Origin: Nitratidesulfovibrio termitidis HI1
GTDB taxonomy: Bacteria > Desulfobacterota > Desulfovibrionia > Desulfovibrionales > Desulfovibrionaceae
Direction of reading: 5' to 3'
Assembly: GCF_000504305.1 (NCBI RefSeq)
Contig: NZ_KI632512.1
Coordinates: 3,226,404-3,290,403, forward strand
Length of the DNA stretch: 64,000 bases
Positions within the stretch are counted from its first letter, which is position 1; each line of letters opens with the position of its first letter. A program made the position numbers and the translations under genes. The notes beneath the pieces were generated by a model that made no database searches, was not told the DNA's origin, and saw nothing but the letters and a program-made list of their open reading frames with translations. Shown here piece by piece: positions 1 to 8,520 of the stretch.

Positions 1-309
1 CGCCTCCCACTCCGCCCAGAAGTCATGCCATGCAGGCAGCACGTCCAGCACCCAGTCCAGCAGCGGACGGTCCAGCACGTCGTCGCCCAGCTCCTGCTGC
101 ACGTAGCCGAGCCGACAGCCCTTGGGCAGCAGCACCTTGCCGCTGTCCGCAGATTCCACGCCCGCAATGATGCGCAGCAACGTGGACTTGCCGCAGCCGT
201 TGGGGCCGCACACGCACAGCCGCACGCCCGACTGCACCTCGAGCGAGAAATCGGACAGGATATCCTGTCCGTTATAGGACTTGCTGAGACTCTGGATGGT
301 GAAGTTCAT
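1..309 (-). CDS. Partial second copy of ABC-F protein N-terminus
   Basis: This is the mirror copy of the first 103 codons of the gene at 362-2344, starting with ATG at 309-307 and running off the left edge. It contains the same Walker A motif (GPNGCGKST). The nucleotide sequence is the same as the right-hand copy, so the two copies have had no time to diverge. It should not be counted as an independent gene unless reads confirm that the inverted copy is real. Confidence 0.45.
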   Translation of the reverse strand, partial: MNFTIQSLSKSYNGQDILSDFSLEVQSGVRLCVCGPNGCGKSTLLRIIAGVESADSGKVLLPKGCRLGYVQQELGDDVLDRPLLDWVLDVLPAWHDFWAEWEA

Positions 310-670
310 GACTCCCCCCGCATAATATTCCAGTTTTCATAAATTTTATGCCGGAAGCGTCATGAACTTCACCATCCAGAGTCTCAGCAAGTCCTATAAC
401 GGACAGGATATCCTGTCCGATTTCTCGCTCGAGGTGCAGTCGGGCGTGCGGCTGTGCGTGTGCGGCCCCAACGGCTGCGGCAAGTCCACGTTGCTGCGCA
501 TCATTGCGGGCGTGGAATCTGCGGACAGCGGCAAGGTGCTGCTGCCCAAGGGCTGTCGGCTCGGCTACGTGCAGCAGGAGCTGGGCGACGACGTGCTGGA
601 CCGTCCGCTGCTGGACTGGGTGCTGGACGTGCTGCCTGCATGGCATGACTTCTGGGCGGAGTGGGAGGCG
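1..670. repeat. Long inverted duplication around the ABC-F start codon
   Basis: Bases 1-312 are the reverse complement of 359-670, with coordinates pairing to a sum of 671. The unpaired centre is about 46 bp (313-358). I compared several stretches, including the outermost 60 bases, and saw no mismatch; the 64-codon stretch at 23-217 (-) translates identically to 454-648 (+). The left arm runs off the window, so its full length is unknown. A perfect palindrome of this size is unusual in a bacterial chromosome. It could be a recent inversion or duplication, or a fold-back chimera at a contig end. Confidence 0.95.
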
Positions 671-2344
671 GCGACGCATGCCGGGGACGAGGCGGCCATC
701 CGGCGGCTGGGCGCGAAGCAGGCGGAGCTGGAGCAGGTGTACGGGTACAACCCGGAACACCGGGCGCGGGCGGTGCTGTCGGGCCTTGGCTTTGCGGAGC
801 GCAAGTGGAGCCTGCCCATCCGCAAGCTGTCGGGCGGCTGGCGCGAGCGCGCCAAGCTGGCCCGCGTGCTGACCGCGGGCGCGGACGTGCTGCTGCTGGA
901 CGAACCCACCAACCACCTGGACCTGGAAGCCGTGGAATGGCTGGAAGCCTTCCTGATGGACTACAAGGGCGCGTTGGTGTTCGTGGCGCACGACCGGGTG
1001 TTCATGGACAAGGTGGGCACGCACGTTCTGTACCTGGGGGCCAGCAAGCCCCTGTACCGGCGCGGCACGTTCAGCCAGTTCGTGGCCTTGCAGGAGGAGG
1101 TGGAGGGCCAGCGCGAGCGCGAGGCCCAGCGCCTGCAGGAAGAAATAGCCCGCAAGATGGATTTCGTGCGGCGGTTCCGGGCCAAGGCCACCAAGGCGCG
1201 GCAGGCGGGTTCGCGCCAGAAGATGGCCAAGAAGCTGGAAAAGGAACTGGAAAACTACCGGCCGGAGCAGAAGCGGCGCGAGCTGGACTTTTCGTGGCCG
1301 GAGCCTGCGCGGGCGGAAAAGACCATCCTCAGCGTGGTGGATCTGGAATACGCCTTTCCGGACGGCACGGGGCTGTGGCCCAGCCTGACCTTCAATATCT
1401 ACAGGGGCCAGAAGATCGCGCTGGCCGGGCCCAACGGGTGCGGCAAGTCCACGCTGCTGAAGGTGATCGGCGGCAAGCTGGAAAAGAGCGGCGGCACGGT
1501 GGTCATGGGCACGCTGGTGCGCATGGGCTTTTTCAGCCAGCATCAGTTGGAGACGCTGAACCCTTCGGGCACGGTGCTCAGCGAAATCCGCCGCCTGTCC
1601 GACCCGCGCACCACCGAAGAAGAACTGATGAGCGTGCTCGGGCTGTTCCTGCTTGGGCAGAGCTACTTCGAGCGGGTGGTGGGCGAACTTTCCGGCGGTG
1701 AAAAGAGCCGCCTGATTCTGGCCACGCTGTTCCTGGCCCGCTGCAACTTTCTGGTGCTGGACGAACCTACCAACCATCTGGATCTGGAAAGCCGCGAGGC
1801 GCTGGTGGAGGCCTTGCAGAGCTACGAGGGCACCATCCTGATGGTGGCCCACGACCGGCACCTGCTGTCCAGCGTGGCCGACGAGATATGGGCGCTGTCG
1901 CCCGGCGGCATTGCGGTGTACGAGGGCGGGTTTGACGAATACGATGCGGCGCGCCGCCAGCAGGGCGACACCGGCAGTCTGGCGTCCGGCGCGGGCGAGT
2001 CCCGGCGCGATGCGCCATCACTTTCGCGCGACGACATGAAGCGCATCAAGCGCGAGCAGGCCGAGCAGCGCAACGCCCTGTACAAGGAACTGAAGCCCAG
2101 GCAGGACGCCTACGCCAAGCTGGAAAAACAGCTGGAAACGTCGCTGGCCGAGCAGGCCGAGGTGGAACAGACCCTGGCCGACCCGGCGGTGTACGCCGAT
2201 TCCGCCCGGACCACGGAACTGCTGAAGCGGTTTGGCGAATTGCAGCGGCAGGGCGAGGAACTGTTCGAAAAGATGAGCGAGCTTGAGGCGGTGATCGCAG
2301 ACCTTGAGACGCGGCGGGCGGCGTTGACCATGGAAGGGGCATAA
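362..2344 (+). CDS. ABC-F family ATPase (Uup/EttA-like)
   Basis: This 660-residue protein has two ABC ATPase cassettes and no membrane segments, which defines the ABC-F family. These proteins act on ribosomes or translation rather than in transport. Cassette 1 has Walker A GPNGCGKST at about residues 35-43, signature LSGGWRERAK near 155 and LLLDEPTNHLD near 178. Cassette 2 has Walker A near 356, LSGGEKSRL near 443 and LVLDEPTNHLD near 464. The linker between them is Arg/Lys-rich (near 265-300), as expected for the P-site tRNA-interaction arm. A charged coiled-coil C-terminus (about 560-650) resembles Uup. The stop is followed one base later by the next start, so the two genes are probably cotranscribed. 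Which ABC-F subgroup it belongs to is not settled here. Confidence 0.93.
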   Translation: MNFTIQSLSKSYNGQDILSDFSLEVQSGVRLCVCGPNGCGKSTLLRIIAGVESADSGKVLLPKGCRLGYVQQELGDDVLDRPLLDWVLDVLPAWHDFWAEWEAATHAGDEAAIRRLGAKQAELEQVYGYNPEHRARAVLSGLGFAERKWSLPIRKLSGGWRERAKLARVLTAGADVLLLDEPTNHLDLEAVEWLEAFLMDYKGALVFVAHDRVFMDKVGTHVLYLGASKPLYRRGTFSQFVALQEEVEGQREREAQRLQEEIARKMDFVRRFRAKATKARQAGSRQKMAKKLEKELENYRPEQKRRELDFSWPEPARAEKTILSVVDLEYAFPDGTGLWPSLTFNIYRGQKIALAGPNGCGKSTLLKVIGGKLEKSGGTVVMGTLVRMGFFSQHQLETLNPSGTVLSEIRRLSDPRTTEEELMSVLGLFLLGQSYFERVVGELSGGEKSRLILATLFLARCNFLVLDEPTNHLDLESREALVEALQSYEGTILMVAHDRHLLSSVADEIWALSPGGIAVYEGGFDEYDAARRQQGDTGSLASGAGESRRDAPSLSRDDMKRIKREQAEQRNALYKELKPRQDAYAKLEKQLETSLAEQAEVEQTLADPAVYADSARTTELLKRFGELQRQGEELFEKMSELEAVIADLETRRAALTMEGA

Positions 2345-2345
2345 G

Positions 2346-2798
2346 ATGAGCGCGGTGCCGTCGAAGGCGGCAGGCTGCGATCAGGACGCGACCGCGCCGT
2401 CCCCCGCCCGGCGCATCGCCGTGGTGGCGGGCATCCTGTGGGCCGGTGAACGTTTTCTGGCCGTGGAACGCCCGGAGGGCAAGCCGCAGGCGGGATTCTG
2501 GGAGTTTCCCGGCGGCAAGATAGAGCCGGGCGAAACCCCGGCGGACGCCCTGGCCCGCGAACTGCGCGAGGAACTGGGCGTGACCGCGGTGCAGGCCACC
2601 TTCTGGCGCACCGTGCGGCACGATTATCCGCATCTGTCGGTGGAATTGCACTTCTTTCACGTGACAGGGTTCACCGGCACGGTCACCGCTCTGGAAGGCC
2701 ACCGTTTCGCGTGGCTGACCTGGGATGAGGCCATGCGCCTGCCGTTTCTGGAAGCGGACCTGCCGCTGGTGGCCGACCTGCGCGACGGGCCGGGGTAG
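2346..2798 (+). CDS. MutT-like Nudix hydrolase (8-oxo-dGTP diphosphatase type)
   Basis: This 150-residue protein carries a full Nudix box: a GGKIEPGET start at about residue 57 and an AREL-REELG end at about 79, fitting GX5EX7REUXEEXGU. The family hydrolyses nucleoside diphosphates linked to other groups. The WEFPGGK lead-in and short length fit MutT, which removes oxidised dGTP from the nucleotide pool. The first 20 residues are a variable extension. The ATG lies one base after the TAA of the ABC-F gene, and its ribosome-binding purines (GGAAGGGG) lie inside that gene's end, so translation is probably coupled. Other Nudix substrates cannot be excluded. Confidence 0.88.
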   Translation: MSAVPSKAAGCDQDATAPSPARRIAVVAGILWAGERFLAVERPEGKPQAGFWEFPGGKIEPGETPADALARELREELGVTAVQATFWRTVRHDYPHLSVELHFFHVTGFTGTVTALEGHRFAWLTWDEAMRLPFLEADLPLVADLRDGPG

Positions 2799-2951
2799 GT
2801 CGGCGGGCAGGGACAGGCCCGGAGGCAGGCCGTACGCATTGATATTTTTCGGGGGAGCGGGGCGCACCGCTTCCCCGAAGTCCCTTTTGCGGGAGTTTCT
2901 GGTAGAACGGGGCGCCGCCCGAAGACCTTCGGGCGCATCGGGACACCTCTG

Positions 2952-2975
2952 GGATGGCGGTGTACGACGCCATCC
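2952..2975. promoter_or_regulatory. Inverted repeat upstream of the YdcZ-like gene
   Basis: An 8-bp perfect inverted repeat, GGATGGCG and CGCCATCC, is separated by 8 nt, about 35 bp before the start codon at 3010. It could be a protein-binding operator or an RNA hairpin in the 5' leader. Only the symmetry is seen; no regulator is implied. Confidence 0.35.
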
Positions 2976-3009
2976 GGATTGCACAAGGCAAGACACGCCG
3001 GGAGGGCGT

Positions 3010-3450
3010 ATGGGACAGATACTGTGGATCGTGCTGGCCTTGCTGGCCGGGGCAACCCTGCCGACGCAGGCGGGCATCAATGCGGCATTGCAGGCCAGTT
3101 GGGCGCGGCACCCCGCTTTGGCCTCGCTGATTTCGTTCACCGTGGGCACGGCGGCGCTGGCCCTGTACGTGCTGGCGGCACGCATTCCGTTTCCTTCGGT
3201 ATCCACATCGTCGGCGTGGCAGTGGACGGGTGGCCTTTTGGGCGCGTTTTTCGTCACCGTGGTCACCTTTCTGGCCCCACGCCTGGGGGCCACGGCCATG
3301 ATCGCGCTGGTGCTGGCCGGGCAGATGGCGGCATCGGTGACGCTGGACCACTTCGGCCTGCTGGGCTACCCGGAGCGCCCGCTGGGGCTGGTGCGCTTTG
3401 CCGGGCTGGTGCTGGTGGCCGTTGGCGTCTTTCTGGTACGCAGGTTCTAG
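3010..3450 (+). CDS. YdcZ/DUF606-type small DMT membrane protein
   Basis: A 146-residue, very hydrophobic protein with four or five predicted membrane helices. It begins with the pattern typical of the DMT_YdcZ (DUF606) family, a Leu/Ala helix followed by T-x-P-T-Q-A-G-I-N-A-L. These proteins belong to the drug/metabolite transporter superfamily, and usually two short copies make a transporter. No second copy is visible nearby. The ATG at 3010 is chosen because GGAGGG lies at 3001-3006; an in-frame upstream extension to 2725 lacks hydrophobic character and is probably not translated. The substrate is unknown. Its stop codon leads directly into structured element A. Confidence 0.8.
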   Translation: MGQILWIVLALLAGATLPTQAGINAALQASWARHPALASLISFTVGTAALALYVLAARIPFPSVSTSSAWQWTGGLLGAFFVTVVTFLAPRLGATAMIALVLAGQMAASVTLDHFGLLGYPERPLGLVRFAGLVLVAVGVFLVRRF

Positions 3451-3691
3451 GGGCTGTTCCAAATTGTCCTTTCGCCCGTTGGCTTCCGACCCGGAGGGCG
3501 CGAAGCGTGTCCATTGGGCGAGCTTGCGAGTCCTACGGACATCGTGCGCAGAGCGGTCAAACTTCATCTGCCATAGCGTTGCTGTCCTTATCCGTAAGGC
3601 TCGAATACTCGCCAACGGCTGAGGCATACTCCCTCATGGCAGGCTTGTTTTTCTTGCCAACGAACGAAAATCCTAATTTGGAACCAGCCCC
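3450..3691 (+). repeat. Structured intergenic element A (family I)
   Basis: Begins at the last base of the upstream stop codon. The outer arms pair in steps: GGGGCTG (3450-3456) with CAGCCCC (3685-3691), CCAAATT (3459-3465) with AATTTGG (3675-3681), and GTTGGC (3478-3483) with GCCAAC (3656-3661). Inside are CTGCCAT/ATGGCAG and a tip hairpin CCGTaaGGC ... GCCaACGG. It is related along its length to element B at 5074, and the arms of the two copies differ in compensating ways. The rest of the gap (3692-4023) holds a GGGCCTT/AAGGCCC hairpin at 3844-3868 in the asd leader and no gene that I can support. Confidence 0.85.
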
Positions 3692-4023
3692 CGAGCCTTG
3701 GTTAGCGCCGCGCCCGGCCCCGCGCGGTCAATTGCGTTCCGCCGCGCGTCGGCATATGATGGACAATTCCGGCTGCGCGACAGGCCTCGCAGGGATATTT
3801 CCCGGCAGGGGCAGCGCGCGGCAGGGTGATGGCAGGGGTTGCCGGGCCTTTTCCGAGGGGGAAGGCCCATGCGGCGGGTTGCTGCATCCGTTGCCGACAT
3901 GGCGGGCGGTCGCCATGCACGGCGCCCCGGCGCGGGCCGCGTCAGGGTAGGAAAGTCCAGGGAAGTCGAGGGAAGGCGAAAGAGGACGGGCCGTTGCCCG
4001 ACTCCAAGCGCAAGGAGTGCATC

Positions 4024-5073
4024 ATGTCCAAGGAAAGACTTGTCGTCGCCGTGTGCGGGGCCACCGGGGCGGTGGGCCGCGAAATGCTGAACACGCTGGA
4101 ACAGCGCGAATTTCCCGCGGCGGAGGTCATCCCCTTCGCCTCGGCCCGTTCCGCGGGCAACAAGGTGCCCTTCATGGGCGGCGAACTGACCGTGCGCGAA
4201 CTGACCGAAGAATCCTTCCGGGGCGTGGACATCGCCCTGTTCTCGGCGGGTGGTTCCACCTCCGAGAAATTTGCCCCCCATGCCGTGCAGGCCGGGTGCG
4301 TGGTGGTGGACAACTCCAGCGCGTGGCGCATGGATGAGCGCTGCCCGCTGGTGGTGCCCGAAGTGAACGCCCACGCCCTTGCCGCGCACAACGGCATCAT
4401 CGCCAACCCCAACTGCTCGACCATCCAGATGGTGGTGGCGCTGAAGCCGCTGCACGACGCAGCCAAGATCACCCGCGTGGTGGTTTCCACCTACCAGGCC
4501 GTTTCCGGCACCGGGCAGAAGGCCATCGACGAACTGGAAAAGCAGGTGCGGCAGATGTTCAACATGCAGGAGCCGGACGTTGCCGTGTACCCGCACCGCA
4601 TCGCCTTCAACTGCCTGCCGCAGATCGATGTCTTCATGGACAACGACTACACCAAGGAAGAAATGAAGATGGTGCTGGAAACCGTGAAGATCATGGAGGA
4701 CCCCTCCGTGAAGGTTACCGCCACCTGCGTGCGCGTGCCCGTCTTCTACGGCCATTCCGAGTCGGTGAACATCGAGACCGAACGCAAGCTTTCTGCCAAG
4801 GAAGCCCGCGCCGTCCTTGCGCAGGCCCCCGGCGTGCGGGTGTACGACAACCCCGCCCAGAAGATGTACCCCATGCCCATCGACGCGGCGGGCGAGGATG
4901 AAACCTTCGTGGGCCGCATCCGCGAGGACGAAACCATCGCCAACGGCCTGAACATGTGGATCGTTTCCGACAACATCCGCAAGGGCGCGGCCCTGAACGC
5001 CGTGCAGATCGCCGAGGCGCTGGTGGAGCGGGATCTGTTGCAGGTTCGTGACCCGCAACTGTTCCTGCGTTAA
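4024..5073 (+). CDS. asd: Aspartate-semialdehyde dehydrogenase
   Basis: A 349-residue enzyme that reduces aspartyl-4-phosphate to aspartate semialdehyde with NADPH, the branch point to lysine/diaminopimelate, threonine and methionine. The NADP-binding loop GATGAVG is at residues 12-18, the active-site Cys is in NPNCST (C131), and the conserved YGHSESVN and AFNCLPQID blocks are present. The length is normal. AAGGAG at 4012-4017 supports the ATG at 4024; the longer in-frame upstream stretch is high-GC noise. The gene stands alone and is flanked on both sides by family I structured elements, one starting at the preceding gene's stop codon and one right after its own. Confidence 0.96.
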   Translation: MSKERLVVAVCGATGAVGREMLNTLEQREFPAAEVIPFASARSAGNKVPFMGGELTVRELTEESFRGVDIALFSAGGSTSEKFAPHAVQAGCVVVDNSSAWRMDERCPLVVPEVNAHALAAHNGIIANPNCSTIQMVVALKPLHDAAKITRVVVSTYQAVSGTGQKAIDELEKQVRQMFNMQEPDVAVYPHRIAFNCLPQIDVFMDNDYTKEEMKMVLETVKIMEDPSVKVTATCVRVPVFYGHSESVNIETERKLSAKEARAVLAQAPGVRVYDNPAQKMYPMPIDAAGEDETFVGRIREDETIANGLNMWIVSDNIRKGAALNAVQIAEALVERDLLQVRDPQLFLR

Positions 5074-5375
5074 TCCAAATCGTCCTTTCGCCCATTGGCT
5101 TCCGACCCGAAGGGCGCGAAGCGTGGCCGTTGGGCGAGCTTGCGAGCCTTACGGACATCGTGCGCAAAGAGGTCAAACATTGCCTGCCATGGCTTTGCTG
5201 TCCTTATCCGTAAGACTCGCGCTGCGCGCTCGCCTAACGGCTAAGGCTCGGTCAAATACGATAAGAGTCGCGTTGCGGTCCTCATCCGTAATGCTCGAAG
5301 ACTCGCATAACGGCTGAGGCACTCCCTCATGGCAGGCAAGTTTTCCTCGCCAATGAACGAAAATCCTGATTTGGA
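5074..5375 (+). repeat. Structured intergenic element B (family I)
   Basis: Starts at the first base after the asd stop codon. The outer arms pair: CCAAATC (5075-5081) with GATTTGG (5368-5374), and ATTGGC (5094-5099) with GCCAAT (5349-5354). In element A the same positions read AATT and GTTGGC/GCCAAC, so both sides of each pair have changed together. The internal CTGCCATGG/ATGGCAGG stem is kept. It is about 60 nt longer than A because the CCGTaaG-CTCG-cCtAACGG tip unit is repeated. The remainder of the gap (5376-5541) shows only the ribosome-binding site of the next gene. Confidence 0.85.
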
Positions 5376-5541
5376 CCGGCTCGCCCGTCCCCAAGGGAAA
5401 TGCTAGACTGACGGCCATTCGACCCCGGCATTGCAGGCCGGACGGATGGCCGCGCGTCCGCCCGGCGCAGGGGAGTTTCCCGCTGGCGCGCGGGTGCACC
5501 GCCTCCCATAGTCACTGACCGCAACAAGGAGTGATCACGCC

Positions 5542-6483
5542 GTGATCCCCGTGCTTGAAACCGACGACTACGTCACCCGCCTGCTGTCCCGCGAACGCCC
5601 CGGCGAAGCGGGCATCATCGCTTTCTACGAGCACCGCGTGGGCGCCATTTGCCGCAACCCGCGCCTGATGCTCATGCCCCTCGACGACCACCTTGCCCAT
5701 CGCGGCGACGGCATCTTCGAGAGCATGAAGTACCTGCACCGCCGCATCTACCAGCTGGACGCGCACCTGGAGCGCATGCGCCGCTCCGCCGCCGGGTTGT
5801 ATCTTGCCCCGCCGTGCACGTGGGAGCGCCTGCGCGAGATCATCATCGAGGTGGCCAAGGCGGGCGGCGAGGCGGACGGTTCCATCCGCGTTCTGGTGGG
5901 GCGCGGCCCCGGCGGCTTCGGCATCGACCCCGCAGAGTGTCCGGAACCCAGCCTGTACGTGGCCGCCTACCATTTCACTCCCAAGGACGAGGCGTGGTTC
6001 GACAAGGGGCTGACGGCCTTTCGCAGTTCCATCCCCGCCAAGCAGGGCTATCTGGCGCGCATCAAGAACGCCAACTACCTGCCCAACGTGCTCATGACCC
6101 GCGAGGCGCACGAGCGCGGCATGGACGTGCCCTTCTCGTTCGACGACGAGGGCTGCCTGGCCGAAACCGCCATCGCCAACGTGGCCCTGGTGGACGCAAC
6201 CGGAACCCTGGTGGTGCCGGAGTTCACCAACGCCCTCGCCGGTACCACCGTGCTGCGCGCCGTGGAACTGGCCCAGGGCGAGGTGCCCGTCAGCTTCCGC
6301 AAGGTGCGCGAAGAAGAACTGCACACCGCCCGTGAAATCCTGGTGCTGGGCACCAGCTCCGACTGCGTGGCCGTGGTGGCCTACGAAGGCCGCCCCGTGG
6401 CCGATGGCCGCCCCGGCCCGGTTTCGCGTCGGTTGCGGGCGTTGTTGCAGGGGGATTTGATGGGGCACGGGGTGCCGTTTTAG
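5542..6483 (+). CDS. Class IV PLP aminotransferase
   Basis: A 313-residue fold-type IV PLP enzyme. The Schiff-base lysine is in RIKNANY (K175), the FESMKY block near residue 58 and the acidic ETAIANV segment near 213 are typical, and GTT near 233 fits the phosphate-binding loop. The family includes branched-chain aminotransferase, D-amino-acid aminotransferase and aminodeoxychorismate lyase; the sequence alone does not decide between them. Start is GTG at 5542 with AAGGAG at 5526-5531. Its position after asd hints at amino-acid metabolism, but the structured element between them argues for separate transcripts. Confidence 0.85.
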   Translation: MIPVLETDDYVTRLLSRERPGEAGIIAFYEHRVGAICRNPRLMLMPLDDHLAHRGDGIFESMKYLHRRIYQLDAHLERMRRSAAGLYLAPPCTWERLREIIIEVAKAGGEADGSIRVLVGRGPGGFGIDPAECPEPSLYVAAYHFTPKDEAWFDKGLTAFRSSIPAKQGYLARIKNANYLPNVLMTREAHERGMDVPFSFDDEGCLAETAIANVALVDATGTLVVPEFTNALAGTTVLRAVELAQGEVPVSFRKVREEELHTAREILVLGTSSDCVAVVAYEGRPVADGRPGPVSRRLRALLQGDLMGHGVPF

Positions 6484-6627
6484 GCGCGTTCGCACTCCGT
6501 CCTTTCGCCCTCCGGCTGCGTCAGATTTCGCCTTTTGCTCCGGTCACGTACGAGAAAAGTACGCTCCCTTCGCAAAAAGGCTCATCTTCCTTGCCGGAGA
6601 ACGAAAATCCTGTCGCGCGAACGCGCC
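6483..6627 (+). repeat. Structured intergenic element C (family II)
   Basis: Begins at the last base of the upstream stop codon. Outer arms: GGCGCGTTCGC (6483-6493) with GCGAACGCGCC (6617-6627), and TCCGGC (6511-6516) with GCCGGA (6593-6598). Inner stem: GCCTTTTGC (6530-6538) with GCAAAAAGGC (6572-6581), then an internal loop with TCCGGTCA on one side and CTCCCTTC on the other, and a GTAC (6548-6551) / GTAC (6559-6562) tip closed by GAGAAAA. Elements D and E share this inner design. Confidence 0.85.
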
Positions 6628-6768
6628 TTGCAGCATTGGCACGACGGTATTGTCCTTTTGCAAGAAAGGCATCGGGATGGATACAATTCGCTTTGCGGAG
6701 TAGTGTTCCGGTGCGGAGTGCATGCCAATAACCGTTGTTGAACGATAAGAGAGCATCGGACAAAACAA

Positions 6769-7890
6769 ATGACCACCGACACCACCATGCACATCATTCT
6801 GCTGGACCTGGGGCGCGAGATGCGCGGGGGCCAGTTGCAGGTGTTCTACCTGGCCCGTGCGCTGCACCACAGTGACGGGTTTTCGGTGGTGGTGGCCTGT
6901 CCTGCGGGTTCGCCCCTGGCGCGCGAGGCGGCGGCGGCGGGCATTTCCGTGTTGCCGTTGCCGGGCCGCCGGTCGTGGAGTCCGCGTGCGTTGCTGGCCC
7001 TGCGGCGCGAGGCGCGCGGCCACTCCAGGGTGGTGCTGCACACCCACGACGCCCGTGCGGCCAGCCTGGGCGCGCTGTGCAAGGGCACATGGGGGGCGAA
7101 GGTGGTGCTGGTGCACACCCGGCGGGTGTCCTATCCGCTGGGTCGGGGCCTGAGCCGCCGCAAGTACCTGGCGGCGGACGCGGTGGCGGCGGTCAGCGCG
7201 GAGACGGGCGGCGTGCTGGCGGCGGCCGGACTGGACCCGGCGCACATCACGGTGATCCATTCCGGCATTGATCCCACCCGCTACTTTCCCCGGCGCGAAC
7301 GCGGCGACAGCCGCTTCGTGTTCGGCATGGTGGGCGCGCTTACCCCGCAGAAGGGACACACGGTGCTCATCGAGGCGCTGGCGGCCTTGCAGGCGTACGA
7401 AACCGTGGACGCGGAGGGCGATGTCGGCGGCCCGGACGGTGCCCCCATGCCTGCCTGGGAGGTGCGCGTGGTGGGCGAAGGCCCGCTGTTCGGCACCCTG
7501 CTGGACCGCGCCGACGAACTGGGTGTCTCCTCGCGCATGGCCTTTCTGGGGCGGCAGGACAGCCGTCGCATGCTGCCCGACTGCGATGCGCTGGTGGTGC
7601 CATCCGTGCACGGCGAAGGCAGCAGCGGGGTGATCAAGGAAGGCTGGGTCACCGGGCTGCCGGTGATCTGTTCCGGCCTTGCCTCCAACCTGGAACTGGT
7701 GCGCGACGGCGAGAACGGTCTGGCGGTGCCCCCCGGCGATGCCGAGGCGCTGGCCGAGGCAATGCGCCGCGTCGCCACGGATGCCACCCTGCGTGAACGC
7801 CTGACTGCGGGCGGCACGGCCAGCGTCGCCCACTATACCGATGCGCGCATGGCAGAAGCCTACATGGCCCTGTATCGCCGCCTGCGGTAG
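6769..7890 (+). CDS. Family 4 glycosyltransferase (GT-B fold)
   Basis: A 373-residue protein with a GT-B architecture. The N-terminal half has RGGQ near residue 22 and a helix-turn-strand pattern typical of acceptor domains. The C-terminal half (from about residue 180) has the linker SGIDPTRYFPRR, FGMVGALTPQKGH and the EX7E-type motif HGEGSSGVIKEGW near 283. The family transfers nucleotide-activated sugars, often for lipopolysaccharide or other surface glycans. Two starts are possible, ATG 6769 or ATG 6787; neither has a strong ribosome-binding site. No other surface-glycan genes adjoin it, so the acceptor is unknown. Confidence 0.87.
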   Translation: MTTDTTMHIILLDLGREMRGGQLQVFYLARALHHSDGFSVVVACPAGSPLAREAAAAGISVLPLPGRRSWSPRALLALRREARGHSRVVLHTHDARAASLGALCKGTWGAKVVLVHTRRVSYPLGRGLSRRKYLAADAVAAVSAETGGVLAAAGLDPAHITVIHSGIDPTRYFPRRERGDSRFVFGMVGALTPQKGHTVLIEALAALQAYETVDAEGDVGGPDGAPMPAWEVRVVGEGPLFGTLLDRADELGVSSRMAFLGRQDSRRMLPDCDALVVPSVHGEGSSGVIKEGWVTGLPVICSGLASNLELVRDGENGLAVPPGDAEALAEAMRRVATDATLRERLTAGGTASVAHYTDARMAEAYMALYRRLR

Positions 7891-8127
7891 CATCCCCGCC
7901 GCCCGGTGGATACCTTGCCCGGCGGCGTCGCATTTTCCAACATCCTGCCATTCGGAAATCCCGTAACGTTCCGGCAGGGCTGCGCCTTGCCCGGCGGTGG
8001 CGCCGCGCCCTTTGCCCCGCACCCGATTCGGCCCGATTCGGCCCGATATGGACCCGATGCGGGCCATGTCCGCGCCGCGCTTTCCGGAAACGCCATGCCC
8101 ATTGCAGCATGTTCTCAGCCTGCAAGT

Positions 8128-8143
8128 GCATACTGCTGTATGC
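8128..8143. other. Small inverted repeat in gene-free gap
   Basis: The gap 7891-8337 has no gene that I can support. It contains a weak GC hairpin just after the glycosyltransferase stop, a short tandem GATTCGGCCC run near 8025-8048, and this GCATAC-TGCT-GTATGC palindrome. The palindrome could be an operator or chance. Confidence 0.25.
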
Positions 8144-8337
8144 GCAAAAGGGGTGTTCATCGATTGATGCGTACCATGCAGCGCCGTGGGGATATCTATG
8201 GTTCTCGACACGGGGTTGTTCCACATGATGTGCGTGGTGCCGTGCGCCCTTGCCGGGCATGCCGTGCTGCAATTACCAAGAGCCATCCTGGTTCGCATAC
8301 CTTGTGCCAAAGCGCCAAAGGTAGGGTTTGCCCGCAG

Positions 8338-8366
8338 TGACACGGGGGCACGGCGCGGTATAGATA
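8338..8366 (+). promoter_or_regulatory. Candidate sigma-70 promoter for small peptide
   Basis: TGACAC (8338-8343) and TAGATA (8361-8366) are spaced by 17 bp, about 30 bp upstream of the start codon at 8398. Both hexamers match the consensus moderately. The geometry with the downstream ribosome-binding site and terminator makes it plausible; it is not proven. Confidence 0.4.
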
Positions 8367-8397
8367 CACCGGAAGTGAGCCGCGAGGGGGATTCTCC

Positions 8398-8463
8398 ATG
8401 ACTTGGGTGTTCATGATCGTGGCGCTGGCGGTGCTGGTCATCCTCATCGCCCGCGACCGGTGA
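8398..8463 (+). CDS. 21-residue hydrophobic membrane peptide
   Basis: ATG at 8398 opens a 21-codon frame ending at TGA 8461-8463. The peptide is one continuous hydrophobic helix (MTWVFMIVALAVLVIL...) followed by a charged ARDR tail, so it should insert once in the inner membrane. A strong ribosome-binding site GAGGGGG lies at 8384-8390, 7 nt before the ATG. A candidate promoter is at 8338-8366 and a 19-bp perfect hairpin at 8521-8562. This is the layout of a dedicated small-protein transcript. It might be a small regulator of a membrane complex or a type I toxin-like peptide; no family is recognised. Confidence 0.5.
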   Translation: MTWVFMIVALAVLVILIARDR

Positions 8464-8520
8464 TGCCCCTGCGGCAGCCGTGCGCCAGCGGCGAAACGGA
8501 TACGGAGAGGGCAGGGATTG

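Noticed and set aside
272-1861. 529-codon frame opposite the ABC-F gene
   Set aside because: Shadow of the ABC-F gene, extended by the inverted duplication.
3398-3622. 74-codon frame within element A
   Set aside because: Similar peptides arise in the repeat copies only because the DNA is similar; pairing of the arms explains the conservation.
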